DNA from: Opitutaceae bacterium EW11
GTDB taxonomy: Bacteria > Verrucomicrobiota > Verrucomicrobiia > Opitutales > Opitutaceae
DNA: 64,000 nucleotides
NCBI GenBank assembly: GCA_003054665.1
Contig: QAYY01000012.1
Span: 1 to 64,000, forward strand
Reading direction: 5' to 3'
Shown here: piece after piece, positions 16,389 to 25,938 of the stretch
Position numbering within the stretch: the first letter of the stretch is position 1
Layout of the letters: each line of letters begins with the position of its first letter
Notes under the pieces: generated by a model
What the model was told of the DNA's origin: nothing
Database searches by the model: none
Seen by the model: the letters and a program-made list of their open reading frames with translations, nothing else
Program-made: the position numbers and the translations under genes

Positions 16389-19211
16389 ATGCAACCTCGC
16401 ATCCTCGTCAACGAAGACTCGGAGATCGACTTCAAGCTCCTCGAAGCCGAATTCCGGCGCGCGCAGTTCGAGTGCGAATTGCGCCAGGTGGGCACGCGCG
16501 AGCGTTTCACCGAAGAACTCGGCTCGTTCCGCCCGGACCTGATCATCTCCGACTACTATCTCAACGGCTTCAACGGGCTCGACGCGCTGGAGATCGTCCG
16601 GCAGATCACGCCGGAGACGCCGCTGATCATCCTCACCAACGCCCTCAACGAGGAAACCGCGGTCGAGTGCATGAAGCGCGGCGCGACGGACTACGTCCTC
16701 AAGAACCGCCTGCCGCGGCTCGTCGCCATTCTGAAATCGGCCCTGGAACGCCAGCGCCTCAGCCGCGAAAACGCCCGCATCCAGCGCGAGCACGAACAGC
16801 TGTTCCGGCTCACCCCCGATCTCTTCTGCCTCGCGACCCTCGACGGCACCCTCCAGGTGGTGAATCCGGCCTGGACGCTTCGCCTCGGATTTCTGTCCAA
16901 CGAGCTCGTCGAGCGCCCCCTCTTCACCCTCGTCCATCCGGACGACCGGCACGCGCTCGACTCGTGGTGGACGAGCCTCGTTTCGCGCGGCCAGACCGCG
17001 GCGCCCTTCAGCACCAGCACGCCGCCGATGGAGTTCGAATGCCGCCTGGTCCACAAGGACAAGGGCTTCCGATACATCCAGTGGAGCGCAAAACCGTTTC
17101 CCGCCGACAACAAGATCTACGCCTACGGGCACGACATCACGGAGCGGAAGCAGGCCGAGTTCGCCCTTCGGGAGAGCGAGGCGCGCTTCCGCCGCATGGC
17201 CGACTCCGCGCCGGTGTATATCTGGATGTCGGATACATCCAAGGCCTTCGTCTATTTCAACCAGCCCTGGCTGGAGTTCACCGGCCGGAAGCTCGCCGAG
17301 GAGCTCGGCTCCGGCTGGACGGACAACATTCACCCGGAAGACCGCGAACGATGCCTCCTGGCCTACGAGGAAAGCTTCGCCGCGCGCGTGCCTTTCCGCA
17401 CCGAATACAGGCTGCGGCGGCGCGACGGACATTATCGCTGGATCATCAGCCATGGCACCCCGCGCTACGACGAACACGGAACGTTCGCAGGCTTCATCGG
17501 GTCGTGTTTCGACGTGACTGACCAGCACGAGGTCGAGGCCCACCTCGCTTACCGCGCGATCAAGCAGGCCGCGCTGGCCAGCTTCGGACGTTTCGCGCTC
17601 GCACAACACACGTTCTCGGAGCTCACGCAGGAGGCGGCGCGGCTCGTCGCCGACACGCTCCGCATCGACCGCAGCGCCGTGTTCGCGCTGGAGCCCTCGA
17701 CCAGCGAACTGTCGCTCTCCGCGTACACCGGCCCCACCTTCACCGAGCCCGCGCTCCCGCTCGGCCAGGCCAGCGCCCACGCGCTCGAAGTGCAGCACGC
17801 CCTGCATCTGGCGGAGGACCCCGCGAACTTTCCCGGCGCCGGCGCCCTCGGTGCACTCGGCATCCGCTCCGGCGTCGCCGTGCCGATCGGCAGCGTGAAA
17901 GGCACTTACGGCTTCCTCGTCGCGCTGACCGAAGAAGACCGCCTCTTCAACCGCGAGGCCGTCGATTTCATGCAAGGCCTCGCCAACATCCTCAGCACGG
18001 TGCACCAGCGCGAGCGCGCCGAGGCCGCACTCGAGGAAAGCGAGCAAAAGCTCCTCCAGTCGCAGAAAATGGAGGCGGTCGGCCTGCTGGCCGGCGGCGT
18101 CGCCCACGACTTCAACAACCTGCTCACCGCGATCCGCTGCTACGGCGACATCCTGCACGACGACCTCGCCACGATTTCGCCCGAGCTTCGGTCGAAGGCC
18201 GCCGAGATTCTCAAGGCCACGGCCCGCGCCAGCGCCCTCGTGCGCCAGCTGCTCGCGTTCAGCCGCAAGCAGGTGCTCCAACCCGAGTTCCTCGACGTGA
18301 ACCATGTGGTCGGCGAGCTCAAGGACCTCATCCGCTCGCTGCTGAGCGAAAACATCTCCCTCGAGTTCGAACCCAACGCGCAGCCGACGACGATCGAAGC
18401 CGATCGCAGCCAGATCGAGCAGGTCATCATCAACCTCGCGATCAATGCCCGCGACGCGATGCCGCAGGGCGGCCGTCTCACGCTGAGCACCCGCGTTCGC
18501 ACCATCACCGACGACGACACCGTCGACGTGCGCCCGGGCACCTACGCCGAACTGAGCGTGAGCGACACCGGCATGGGCATGAGCGACGAGGTGAAGGCGA
18601 AGATTTTCCAACCGTTTTTCACCACCAAACCGAAGGGCCGCGGCACTGGCCTCGGCCTCGCCACCTGCGCCGTCGTGCTCAAGCACTACGGCGGGGCGAT
18701 CCAGTTCGACACCCGCGTGGGCGAGGGCACGACGTTCCGCGTGCTTCTCCCGCAGGTTCAGCCCCCGGCGCTCAATCTGGATTTCGATTTCGACGACGAA
18801 CCCGGCGCCGGCACCGAAACGATTCTCCTGGTCGAGGACGACGAGGCGATCCGCGCCGTAACCGCCGCCATCCTGCGCTCGCTCGGGTACCAAATCTATC
18901 CTGTGACGAGCGGCTCCGAAGCCCTCGAGTTCTGCACCGGCGACCACCGGCCTCCGATCGATCTTCTCCTCACCGACATCGTCATGCCAGGCATGGGCGG
19001 CCGCGAACTCGCGGAACGCATGCTGGGCACGCGCCCGGACCTGAAGATTCTGTTCATGTCGGGCTACGTCGACGACCCGGTGATCCTGCACGCCGTGCAA
19101 GAGGCCGCGATTCCCTTCCTCGAAAAGCCGTTCACCCGCGAGGGTCTGGCCAAGAAGGTCCGCGAAGCGCTCGACACGCCCAGAAGTGCGGCGGCGACCC
19201 GTCGCGCCTAG
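16389..19211 (+). CDS. REC-PAS-PAS-GAF hybrid histidine kinase with C-terminal REC
   Basis: A 940-residue cytosolic hybrid kinase. An N-terminal receiver (1-125) has Asp55 in [13 protein letters not shown] but [10 protein letters not shown] where Lys-Pro is usual. Two PAS regions follow (about 135-260 and 265-385), a GAF domain (about 405-545), HisKA with His in [18 protein letters not shown] (about residue 575), HATPase_c with [19 protein letters not shown] and GTGLGLATC, and a C-terminal receiver (about 810-935) with [12 protein letters not shown] and LEKPF. No membrane segment. It lies 52 bp after the FlgN-like gene. With receivers at both ends it is a phosphorelay node fed by another kinase. 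Confidence 0.93.
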   Translation: MQPRILVNEDSEIDFKLLEAEFRRAQFECELRQVGTRERFTEELGSFRPDLIISDYYLNGFNGLDALEIVRQITPETPLIILTNALNEETAVECMKRGATDYVLKNRLPRLVAILKSALERQRLSRENARIQREHEQLFRLTPDLFCLATLDGTLQVVNPAWTLRLGFLSNELVERPLFTLVHPDDRHALDSWWTSLVSRGQTAAPFSTSTPPMEFECRLVHKDKGFRYIQWSAKPFPADNKIYAYGHDITERKQAEFALRESEARFRRMADSAPVYIWMSDTSKAFVYFNQPWLEFTGRKLAEELGSGWTDNIHPEDRERCLLAYEESFAARVPFRTEYRLRRRDGHYRWIISHGTPRYDEHGTFAGFIGSCFDVTDQHEVEAHLAYRAIKQAALASFGRFALAQHTFSELTQEAARLVADTLRIDRSAVFALEPSTSELSLSAYTGPTFTEPALPLGQASAHALEVQHALHLAEDPANFPGAGALGALGIRSGVAVPIGSVKGTYGFLVALTEEDRLFNREAVDFMQGLANILSTVHQRERAEAALEESEQKLLQSQKMEAVGLLAGGVAHDFNNLLTAIRCYGDILHDDLATISPELRSKAAEILKATARASALVRQLLAFSRKQVLQPEFLDVNHVVGELKDLIRSLLSENISLEFEPNAQPTTIEADRSQIEQVIINLAINARDAMPQGGRLTLSTRVRTITDDDTVDVRPGTYAELSVSDTGMGMSDEVKAKIFQPFFTTKPKGRGTGLGLATCAVVLKHYGGAIQFDTRVGEGTTFRVLLPQVQPPALNLDFDFDDEPGAGTETILLVEDDEAIRAVTAAILRSLGYQIYPVTSGSEALEFCTGDHRPPIDLLLTDIVMPGMGGRELAERMLGTRPDLKILFMSGYVDDPVILHAVQEAAIPFLEKPFTREGLAKKVREALDTPRSAAATRRA

Positions 19212-19416
19212 CGCGACGGAGAAGTTGGGAGTTGGTGATTGGAAGCTCGTGTCGCTTCCGTCGTGGAGCCGTGCCGCAGTTTGACGCCGCTCCGAGCGGG
19301 CGCGTGTTGCGCGCACCTGTCCGTCGCGACCATTTCGAATCTCCTGCTCCCGTCGTAGAACTTTCCCGCCGCTCGATTCGAACGGCGGAAAAATCGGTCT
19401 CGTGTCCGCGCAGACG

Positions 19417-20844
19417 ATGCCTTTTCTGGACGGCATGCGTGCTACCCCCTCATTCCTCGCAGGCAGCCTGCTCGCATGTGTCATCTGGGCCGCGCCCTCC
19501 TTCGCCGACGACGACCTTTATCTCAACCGGGACGGCAAACCGTCCGACTCCGGCGAACCGCGATATCCCGTCCCTTACCAGCTTCCCACGCCCGCGGAGA
19601 TCGCCGAGATTCTGAATCGGGTCCACGGATACCTGGAGAAGGCTGCGCCGACCCACGTCGTGGACCGTCGGACAGGCAAGCCCATCACCGACCTCGCCGC
19701 GCCCACGGCGGAGGCCGCCACCACGGCTGGCGAGGAGGAGTTCAATCCGCTGGCGTACGAGATGGGGGTGATCCACAGCGGCATGCTCAAGGCGACGCAA
19801 GTCACGGGCGACGACCGCTTCGCCGGCTTCACGCGCCGGCACCTGCAGTTCATCGCAGACCGGCTGCCCTATTTCCGCGCCCAGGAGGAAAAGTTTCATC
19901 TCAAACGCGCCAACAGCTTCCGCGGCATCCTCGAACCCGCCGCGCTGGACGACAGCGGCTCGATGTGCGCCGCGCTCATCCGCGCCCGCCTGGACCACGT
20001 GGGTCCCGACCTGATGCCGGTGATCACCACGTGGGGCCAGTACATCGCCAAGGGGCAGTTCCGCCTCGCCGACGGCACGCTCGCGCGCCAGCGCCCGCAG
20101 GCCGAGTCGCTCTGGTCCGACGACTTCTACATGAGCGTTCCCGCCCTCGCGGAAATGGGACACATGACCGGCGACCGCGCGTGGTTCGACGACGCCGTGA
20201 AAAACGTCGAGCAGATGTCGGCCAGGCTCTTCAACACGCAGCTCGGAATCTACACGCACGGCTGGAACGCGAACAACCCAGACGCCCCGCAGTTCTACTG
20301 GGGCCGCGCCAATGGCTGGGCGGTTCTCGCGCTCTGCGACCTCCTGGACGTGCTGCCGAAGGACCACCCGGGCTATCCGAAGGTGATGGCGCAGCTCCGC
20401 GCCCTGCTGCACGGCGTTTCGCAATACCAGTCCGGCTCCGGACTCTGGCACCAGATGCTCGACCGCAACGACTCGTACTTGGAGACCTCGGCGACGGCGA
20501 TGTTCGTCTACGGTCTGGCCCACGCCATCAACCAGGGTTGGATCAGCCCGACCACGTACGGCTCGATCGCGCAAGCCGGCTGGTGCGGACTGCTGACACG
20601 CATCACCTCCACCGGACAGGTCTCCGGCACCTGCGTCGGCACGACGTTCGCCAGCGACCAAGTCTATTATTACCACCGCCCGACCAGCGTGTATGCGATG
20701 CACGGTTACGGCCCGGTGCTTCTCGCCGGGGCGGAGATGATCACGCTCCTGAAGAATCCGTCGTTCGAGATCCAGGTGAAGCTCCGCACCTACCACTTCG
20801 TGCCCAAGGACGGCAAAGCCACGAGCTACCGCGAGCATCTGTAG
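19417..20844 (+). CDS. GH105 unsaturated rhamnogalacturonyl/glucuronyl hydrolase, exported
   Basis: Removes the 4,5-unsaturated uronic acid from oligosaccharides made by pectate or rhamnogalacturonan lyases, feeding the KduI/KduD route. Family marks of the (alpha/alpha)6 barrel are visible: LWSDDFYMSVPALAEMGH with the catalytic Asp region, FYWGRANGWAVLALCDLL, and SGLWHQMLDRNDSYLETSAT. At 475 residues it is longer than the cytosolic YteR type, with an N-terminal signal peptide (SLLACVIWAAPSFADD). ATG at 19435 or GTG at 19402 are alternative starts. It lies 105 bp upstream of the beta-helix gene in the same direction. Confidence 0.9.
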   Translation: MPFLDGMRATPSFLAGSLLACVIWAAPSFADDDLYLNRDGKPSDSGEPRYPVPYQLPTPAEIAEILNRVHGYLEKAAPTHVVDRRTGKPITDLAAPTAEAATTAGEEEFNPLAYEMGVIHSGMLKATQVTGDDRFAGFTRRHLQFIADRLPYFRAQEEKFHLKRANSFRGILEPAALDDSGSMCAALIRARLDHVGPDLMPVITTWGQYIAKGQFRLADGTLARQRPQAESLWSDDFYMSVPALAEMGHMTGDRAWFDDAVKNVEQMSARLFNTQLGIYTHGWNANNPDAPQFYWGRANGWAVLALCDLLDVLPKDHPGYPKVMAQLRALLHGVSQYQSGSGLWHQMLDRNDSYLETSATAMFVYGLAHAINQGWISPTTYGSIAQAGWCGLLTRITSTGQVSGTCVGTTFASDQVYYYHRPTSVYAMHGYGPVLLAGAEMITLLKNPSFEIQVKLRTYHFVPKDGKATSYREHL

Positions 20845-20948
20845 ACGCGCCCCCGGAGCGATCCCACAGTCCCGGCCGGCGGCGGCGCTCGGCTTCACCC
20901 GGCGCGCCGGCTGCGGTTGCCCGGCAAATTCACGCCCCTTCACACCCC

Positions 20949-23870
20949 ATGATCCGCTCGAAGGTCCGTTTCGCTCCGTTTCTTGTCCTGCTCGTCGCAA
21001 CGCTCGCAGCGCAGCAGCCGGCGACCGATTTTTCGCACGCCGGCTACGGCGGCGGCGGCGTTCCCATTCCCGTCGTCGCCGGCAAAGTCGAAGTCGTTCC
21101 GGCCGAGGGCGACGCCACCGCGCGCATCCAGGCGGCGCTCGACGCCGTCGCGGCCATGCCGGCGGACGACCGCGGTTTCCGCGGAGCCGTCGTCCTTCGT
21201 TCGGGAAGCTACCGGATCGAAGGTCAGCTCCGTATCCGGACTTCCGGCACGGTGCTGCGCGGCGAAAACGCGATCCTCGTCGCGACGGGCCAGGACCGGC
21301 GCACGTTGATCGAGGTGGCGTCCACCGAAACGCGCGAGCTGTCGTCGCCGATCGCCGTTGCCGAGGAACGAGTGCCCGCCGGCGCCCGCAGCCTGAAGCT
21401 CGCCAGTCTGGAGGGAATCCGCGCGGGATCTCGCCTCGTGGTTTTGCGGCCAAGCACCAAGGCGTGGATCAGCGAGCTCGGGATGGACAAGTTCACCGGC
21501 AACTTCAAAGACGCACGGCTCGATTGGCTGCCCGGCTCGAGGGACCTCGCGTGGGACCGGACCGTGGTGGAGGTCGGGAACGACGATCGCCGCGTCACGC
21601 TCGACGCACCGGTCACCACCGCCCTCGATCCGCGGTGGGGCGGCGGCTCCGTGCAGGTCGTCACCTCGGACGGACGGATCCGGCACATCGGCATCGAGGG
21701 CCTCACCTGCATCAGCGAGGCCCCCGCCGGCCAGCCGTTGAACGAAGACCACGCCTGGCTCTGCATTTCGCTCGATCGCGTTGAGAACGCCTGGGTGCGC
21801 GACGTCACCGCCCGGCAGTTCGTCAGCACCGCCGTCTGGGTCGGCGCCGGCGCAAAGTCGATCACCGTCCAAGACTGCCGCAGCGAAGCGCCGGTGGGCG
21901 AACCTGGAGGATGGCGCCGGCTGGCCTTCTACACTCGCGGCCAGGAGGTGCTTTTCCAGCGCTGCCGCGCGGACCAGGCCCGCGAGGCGTTTGCCGCCGG
22001 GCTCTGCTCCGCCGGGCCCAACGTGTTTCTCGACTGCACCGCGACGCACGCCCTCGCGGCCAGCGGATCCTTCGAGAGCTGGGCCAGCGGCGCCCTTTTC
22101 GACAACGTCGCGATCGAGGGTGCCGGCATCGCGCTCGCGAACGCCGGTTACCGTTACCAGGGTTCCGGCTGGACCGCCGCCGATTCGGTCGTGTGGAACT
22201 GCACGGCCGCGGCCATCCAGGTGGAGAACCCGCCCGGGGCGGAAAACCAGGTCGTCACCGCTTCGCCGATACGTTCTCTCTACCGTGAGCAGCTCCGCCT
22301 CCGCGCGGGCACCGAGGCCCTTGCGGCGCTGGACCGGACCGACCTGCCTCGCGAAATGGCCGCCCTCACGCGCGTCGCGCCGAAGACGGCCGTCCGCCCG
22401 CCGCCGGCGCGCACGTTTGCGCTGCAGAACGGCCGTTTCACCGTCGACGGTGCACCGCTTTTCGGCGCCGCGAGCAGCAATGCCTGGTGGAAGGGCCAAA
22501 CCGTGCCGATGCGGGCCGCTCAGCTCGGATACCATCCGATGCGCTGGGCGCCGGGGCTGATCGGCCCGGGCATGACGGAAGACCTGCCTCGGCTGGTCGA
22601 TTCCCTCGCCTCGCGAAAAATCTGGATGATGCAGGTCTGGCCCGGCCTTTGGTACGACCGGCGGCGCGACGATCACCTCACCGTGCAGCGGCCCGACGCA
22701 GAAACCTGGGCGCCATTTTACGAAATGCCGTGGGCGCGCAGCGGTCAGGGCCAGGCGTGGGACGGCCTGAGCAAATACGATCTCACCCGCTTCAATCCCT
22801 GGTACTTCTCGCGTCTCAAGACCGCGGCCGACCTGGCGTCCCGGCAGGGCGTGCTTCTCTATTATCACCTCTACAACAACCACAACGTCATCGAGGCCGC
22901 CGCGCACTGGGCCGACTTCCCCTGGCGCCCGGCGAACTGCCTCCAGGAGACCGGTTTTCCCGAGCCGCCTCCGTACGAACAGGACGGCCACCGGATCCGC
23001 ATCGCCGACCAATTCTACGACGTGACCCAGCCCGTCCGGCGCGAACTCCACCGGCTCTTCATCCGCCACTCGCTCGACGAGCTGAAGGCGTATCCGAACG
23101 TCATCTACACGCTGGGATTCCAGTTTGCCGGTCCGCTCACGTTCCAGCAGTTCTTCCTCGATACCGTCGCCGAGTGGGAAAAGGAAACGGGCCTCCGGGT
23201 GCGGATCGCGCTGAACACGAGCAAAACGGTCACGGACGCCATTCTCGGCGATCCGGTACGGGGGGCACTGGTCGATGTCGTGGACCAGCGGTATTGGCAG
23301 TACCTCGCCGACGGAACGCTCTTCGCGCCCCACTCCGACGGGAAACTCGCCTTCCGCGAAATGCGCACGGAGGCCTTCGGCAAGGACGCCGTGCCGCCGG
23401 GGAAACCGGAGCTGGTGTATCGGCAGGTCCGCGAGTACCGCGACCGCTGGCCCGACAAAGCCGTCTTCGCCGGCGACGCCGGCCAGGGGCCCGTTCCGAT
23501 CCTGATGGCCGGAGGGGCGTACCCGCTGATCGGGGATTTTGCCGCCGCGCAGCCGCTCAAGGTGTCGCGCGACGACCGCGCACTGTACCAGTTTCTCCGA
23601 GAGCGCATCGGACCGGCGTGGACCAGCCTCAAAGCCGTGGACCTGCCGGAGGCTCAAGCACACGGCGTATGGACGCTGAGCGACGGAAAGTCCTGGCTAC
23701 TGTATTCGGCGGCTGGTGACACGCTGGCGCTCCCCTCGGGCGTCGCGCGCGCGAAAGCCTGGTGGTTCAGTCCGGAGACGGGGGAGACGCGGACCGCGGA
23801 GCTGAGCGGAGCTGGTGCCGGGCTCGTCAAACCATCCGCCGGAGCGTGGCTTCTCTGGGTGACGCCGTAG
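20949..23870 (+). CDS. Exported beta-helix plus barrel-like two-domain protein
   Basis: A 973-residue exported protein with signal peptide (APFLVLLVATLAAQQ). Residues about 35-470 look like a right-handed parallel beta-helix of the pectate-lyase type (GSYRIEGQLRIRTSGTVLRG, then repeated short strands and turns). From about residue 480 a second domain starts (FTVDGAPLFGAASSNAWWKG) with TIM-barrel-like pieces such as HPMRWAPG, WMMQVWPGLWYDRR, GVLLYYHLYNNHN and YPNVIYTLGFQFAG; this resembles the DUF6298-type domain of pectin loci as I recall it. No clear catalytic pair is visible. Context with GH105 and kduI/kduD suggests pectin breakdown. Confidence 0.7.
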   Translation: MIRSKVRFAPFLVLLVATLAAQQPATDFSHAGYGGGGVPIPVVAGKVEVVPAEGDATARIQAALDAVAAMPADDRGFRGAVVLRSGSYRIEGQLRIRTSGTVLRGENAILVATGQDRRTLIEVASTETRELSSPIAVAEERVPAGARSLKLASLEGIRAGSRLVVLRPSTKAWISELGMDKFTGNFKDARLDWLPGSRDLAWDRTVVEVGNDDRRVTLDAPVTTALDPRWGGGSVQVVTSDGRIRHIGIEGLTCISEAPAGQPLNEDHAWLCISLDRVENAWVRDVTARQFVSTAVWVGAGAKSITVQDCRSEAPVGEPGGWRRLAFYTRGQEVLFQRCRADQAREAFAAGLCSAGPNVFLDCTATHALAASGSFESWASGALFDNVAIEGAGIALANAGYRYQGSGWTAADSVVWNCTAAAIQVENPPGAENQVVTASPIRSLYREQLRLRAGTEALAALDRTDLPREMAALTRVAPKTAVRPPPARTFALQNGRFTVDGAPLFGAASSNAWWKGQTVPMRAAQLGYHPMRWAPGLIGPGMTEDLPRLVDSLASRKIWMMQVWPGLWYDRRRDDHLTVQRPDAETWAPFYEMPWARSGQGQAWDGLSKYDLTRFNPWYFSRLKTAADLASRQGVLLYYHLYNNHNVIEAAAHWADFPWRPANCLQETGFPEPPPYEQDGHRIRIADQFYDVTQPVRRELHRLFIRHSLDELKAYPNVIYTLGFQFAGPLTFQQFFLDTVAEWEKETGLRVRIALNTSKTVTDAILGDPVRGALVDVVDQRYWQYLADGTLFAPHSDGKLAFREMRTEAFGKDAVPPGKPELVYRQVREYRDRWPDKAVFAGDAGQGPVPILMAGGAYPLIGDFAAAQPLKVSRDDRALYQFLRERIGPAWTSLKAVDLPEAQAHGVWTLSDGKSWLLYSAAGDTLALPSGVARAKAWWFSPETGETRTAELSGAGAGLVKPSAGAWLLWVTP

Positions 23871-23932
23871 GCGACGGAGGCGATCCTCCAGGAAGAGGCA
23901 TAGAGCGCCGGTTGGGGGTCCTGTCTGGGGAA

Positions 23933-23974
23933 GCGGGCGCCCCGCCCGCGTCCCGACCGACTACGGCCGGGACG
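23933..23974. repeat. Double hairpin intergenic element
   Basis: GCGGGCG (23933-23939) pairs with CGCCCGC (23943-23949), and CGTCCCG (23949-23955) pairs with CGGGACG (23968-23974). Two adjacent perfect 7-bp stems lie between convergent genes. It resembles short palindromic intergenic repeats but only the 29086-29156 element in this window is similar in style. Confidence 0.5.
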
Positions 23975-23995
23975 GCCGCCCTCCCGGGAACGAAA

Positions 23996-24022
23996 GAAGG
24001 CGCGCCGGGCAGGCGCGCCTTC
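23996..24022 (-). terminator. Rho-independent terminator of kduI-kduD
   Basis: GAAGGCGCGCC (23996-24006) and its exact 11-bp inverse (24012-24022) flank a 5-base loop. Read on the minus strand the stem is followed by TTTCGTT. It sits 34 bp past the kduD stop. Confidence 0.8.
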
Positions 24023-24055
24023 GTAAGGTCTATGGAATCTCTGGATACGCGGCGC

Positions 24056-24823
24056 TCAGCGGGCCAGCCAGCCGCCGTCGACGGCGACGATGTAGCCGTT
24101 GACGTAATCCGAGGCTTCGGAGGCGAGGAAAACGACGGGGCCCTGGAGATCCTCGGGGGTGCCCCAACGTCCGGCGGGGATGCGCTCGAGGATCGCGTTG
24201 GCGCGATTGGCGTCGGCGCGGAGCGGTGCGGTGTTGTCCGTCGCCATGTAGCCGGGGGCGATCGCGTTCACGTTGATGTTCTTCGAGGCGAGTTCGTTCG
24301 CCATCAGGCGCGTGATGCCGGCGACGGCGCTCTTCGACGCGGTGTACGACGGAACGCGGATGCCGCCCTGGAAGGAGAGCATCGACGCGATGTTGATGAT
24401 CTTGCCCTTTCCGTTGCGGGACACGACGTCGCGGACGAACGCCTGGCTCAGGAAAAACACGGCGTTCAGGTTGATGCTCATCACGTCGTCCCAGTCCTTC
24501 TCGGAGAAATCAAGGAAGTCTGCGCGGCGGATGATGCCGGCGCAGTTCACCAGGATGTCGAGCGTGGCGTACGTCTTGCGGGCTTCCGCAACGACGCCCG
24601 GGATGGCTTTGCGATCGCCGAGGTTGGCCACGATGGTCACGCATTTGCGGCCCATCGCCTCGACCTGCTTCTTGGTGTCGTCCATCGGCAGCACGTCGAC
24701 GGCGACGATATCGGCGCCGGCGTCCGCCAGCGAGAGGGCCATGCCCTGGCCAAGGCCGCGTGACGCGCCGGTCACAATGGCGACTTTTCCGTTCAGCTTA
24801 AACTTCTGGAGAATCGAGCTCAT
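24056..24823 (-). CDS. kduD: 2-dehydro-3-deoxy-D-gluconate 5-dehydrogenase KduD
   Basis: Short-chain dehydrogenase reducing 5-keto-4-deoxyuronate-derived 3-deoxy-D-glycero-2,5-hexodiulosonate to 2-keto-3-deoxygluconate. The fold marks are all there in 255 residues: TGASRGLG nucleotide loop, NCAGI, catalytic Ser in NIASMLSFQGG, and YTASK. The motif GRWGTPEDLQGPVVFLASEA and the ending GYIVAVDGGWLAR match the KduD group of SDRs. It follows kduI by 21 bp and ends at a strong terminator. Cytosolic. Confidence 0.95.
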   Translation of the reverse strand: MSSILQKFKLNGKVAIVTGASRGLGQGMALSLADAGADIVAVDVLPMDDTKKQVEAMGRKCVTIVANLGDRKAIPGVVAEARKTYATLDILVNCAGIIRRADFLDFSEKDWDDVMSINLNAVFFLSQAFVRDVVSRNGKGKIINIASMLSFQGGIRVPSYTASKSAVAGITRLMANELASKNINVNAIAPGYMATDNTAPLRADANRANAILERIPAGRWGTPEDLQGPVVFLASEASDYVNGYIVAVDGGWLAR

Positions 24824-24844
24824 GTTCGGGTGGATTGATTGAGA

Positions 24845-25666
24845 TTAGCGGAGGCTCGGGATGGGAGCCGGATCCATGTCGGAAAAAATCTGGTTGTCGC
24901 CGCCCATCGCCCAGACGAAGCGGTACGCCTTCGTGCCGGCGCCGGCGTGGATCGACCAGGCAGGAGAGAGCACGACGTCGCGGTCGTGCACGATCAGGTT
25001 CTTGATCCGCTGCGGCTCGCCCATGAGGTGGACGACCATCTGGTCTCCAAGATCGAAATACATGTAGATCTCGGTGCGGCGGCTGTGCGTGTGCGGGGGC
25101 ATCGTGTTCCAGATGCTGCCGCTATCGAGTTCGGTGCAGCCCATGACGAGCTGGCAGCTCTTGATGCCGTCGACGTGGATGTACTTGTTGATCCGGCGGC
25201 GATTCGCGTTGGCCGGGTCGCCGATCGGCGCGCCCTGCACGTCGGCCTTGCGGGCGACGGCCGTCGGGTGCTTCGCGTGAGCCGGCGTGCTGATGAAATA
25301 AAACACGGCCTGGCCGCCGCTGCCGTTCTCGAACACCACGTCCTTCTCGCCCAACCCGACGTACAGACAGTCGAGGTTGCCGAGTTCGTAACGTTTGCCG
25401 CCGACGCTCACGGCGCCCGGCGTGCCGATGTTGAGAATGCCGATTTCGCGGCGCTCGAGGAAAAAGCCGGTGCCGGTCTCCTTGAAGTTCGGCAGCGCGA
25501 GAGGCGAGGTGGGCATCGCGGCCCCGACGATCATGCGGTCGAGGTCGGTGTAGTGCGCCTGGACCTGGCCCGGCTGGAAGAGCCCGCCGATCAGAAAGGC
25601 CTCGCGGAGTTCTTCGGTGCCGAGGCGGTTCGTTTCGGCCGGACTGGGGAAATAGTGGAGTTTCAT
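24845..25666 (-). CDS. kduI: 5-keto-4-deoxyuronate isomerase KduI
   Basis: Isomerises 5-dehydro-4-deoxy-D-glucuronate, the product of unsaturated uronate release from pectin, for reduction by KduD. The cupin metal site is plain: MPPHTHSRRTEIYMYF supplies two His and a Glu, and SIHAGAGTKAYRFVW supplies the third His. At 273 residues it matches the family. It begins a kduI-kduD operon; 272 bp separate it from the DUF4861-like gene upstream on the same strand. Confidence 0.96.
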   Translation of the reverse strand: MKLHYFPSPAETNRLGTEELREAFLIGGLFQPGQVQAHYTDLDRMIVGAAMPTSPLALPNFKETGTGFFLERREIGILNIGTPGAVSVGGKRYELGNLDCLYVGLGEKDVVFENGSGGQAVFYFISTPAHAKHPTAVARKADVQGAPIGDPANANRRRINKYIHVDGIKSCQLVMGCTELDSGSIWNTMPPHTHSRRTEIYMYFDLGDQMVVHLMGEPQRIKNLIVHDRDVVLSPAWSIHAGAGTKAYRFVWAMGGDNQIFSDMDPAPIPSLR

Positions 25667-25938
25667 AGGCGTAGGTGAATCAGAGGGACAGCGTCCGCCG
25701 TTCAGCCGCAGGAAAAAAACGGGGCGGGTAACTATACTGGCGGAGAACGCCGGACGAGGGACAGAGGTTCAAGATCGACCAGTCAGCAGCAAGCCGACGG
25801 ACAATCGCTGGGAGATGAAGTCGCCATGGGGAGCGGAAGGCCTGGGATTTCGCCCGGCTCCGGGAAAGGCCGGGAGGCGCAGGCGGCGTGAAGATTGGGC
25901 CTTCCGCCCGGGCTGTGAAACGCGGGGAAAGTGAACCG

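Noticed and set aside
16116-19484. Minus-strand open frame of 1122 codons opposite the second hybrid kinase
   Set aside because: Composition is Arg/Glu/Gly-rich and domainless; the plus strand encodes clear PAS, GAF and kinase motifs.
23917-23990. Possible tRNA or riboswitch from the multiple stems
   Set aside because: Stems are too short and symmetric, with no T-loop, anticodon arm or conserved aptamer core; it reads as an intergenic repeat or transcript end.
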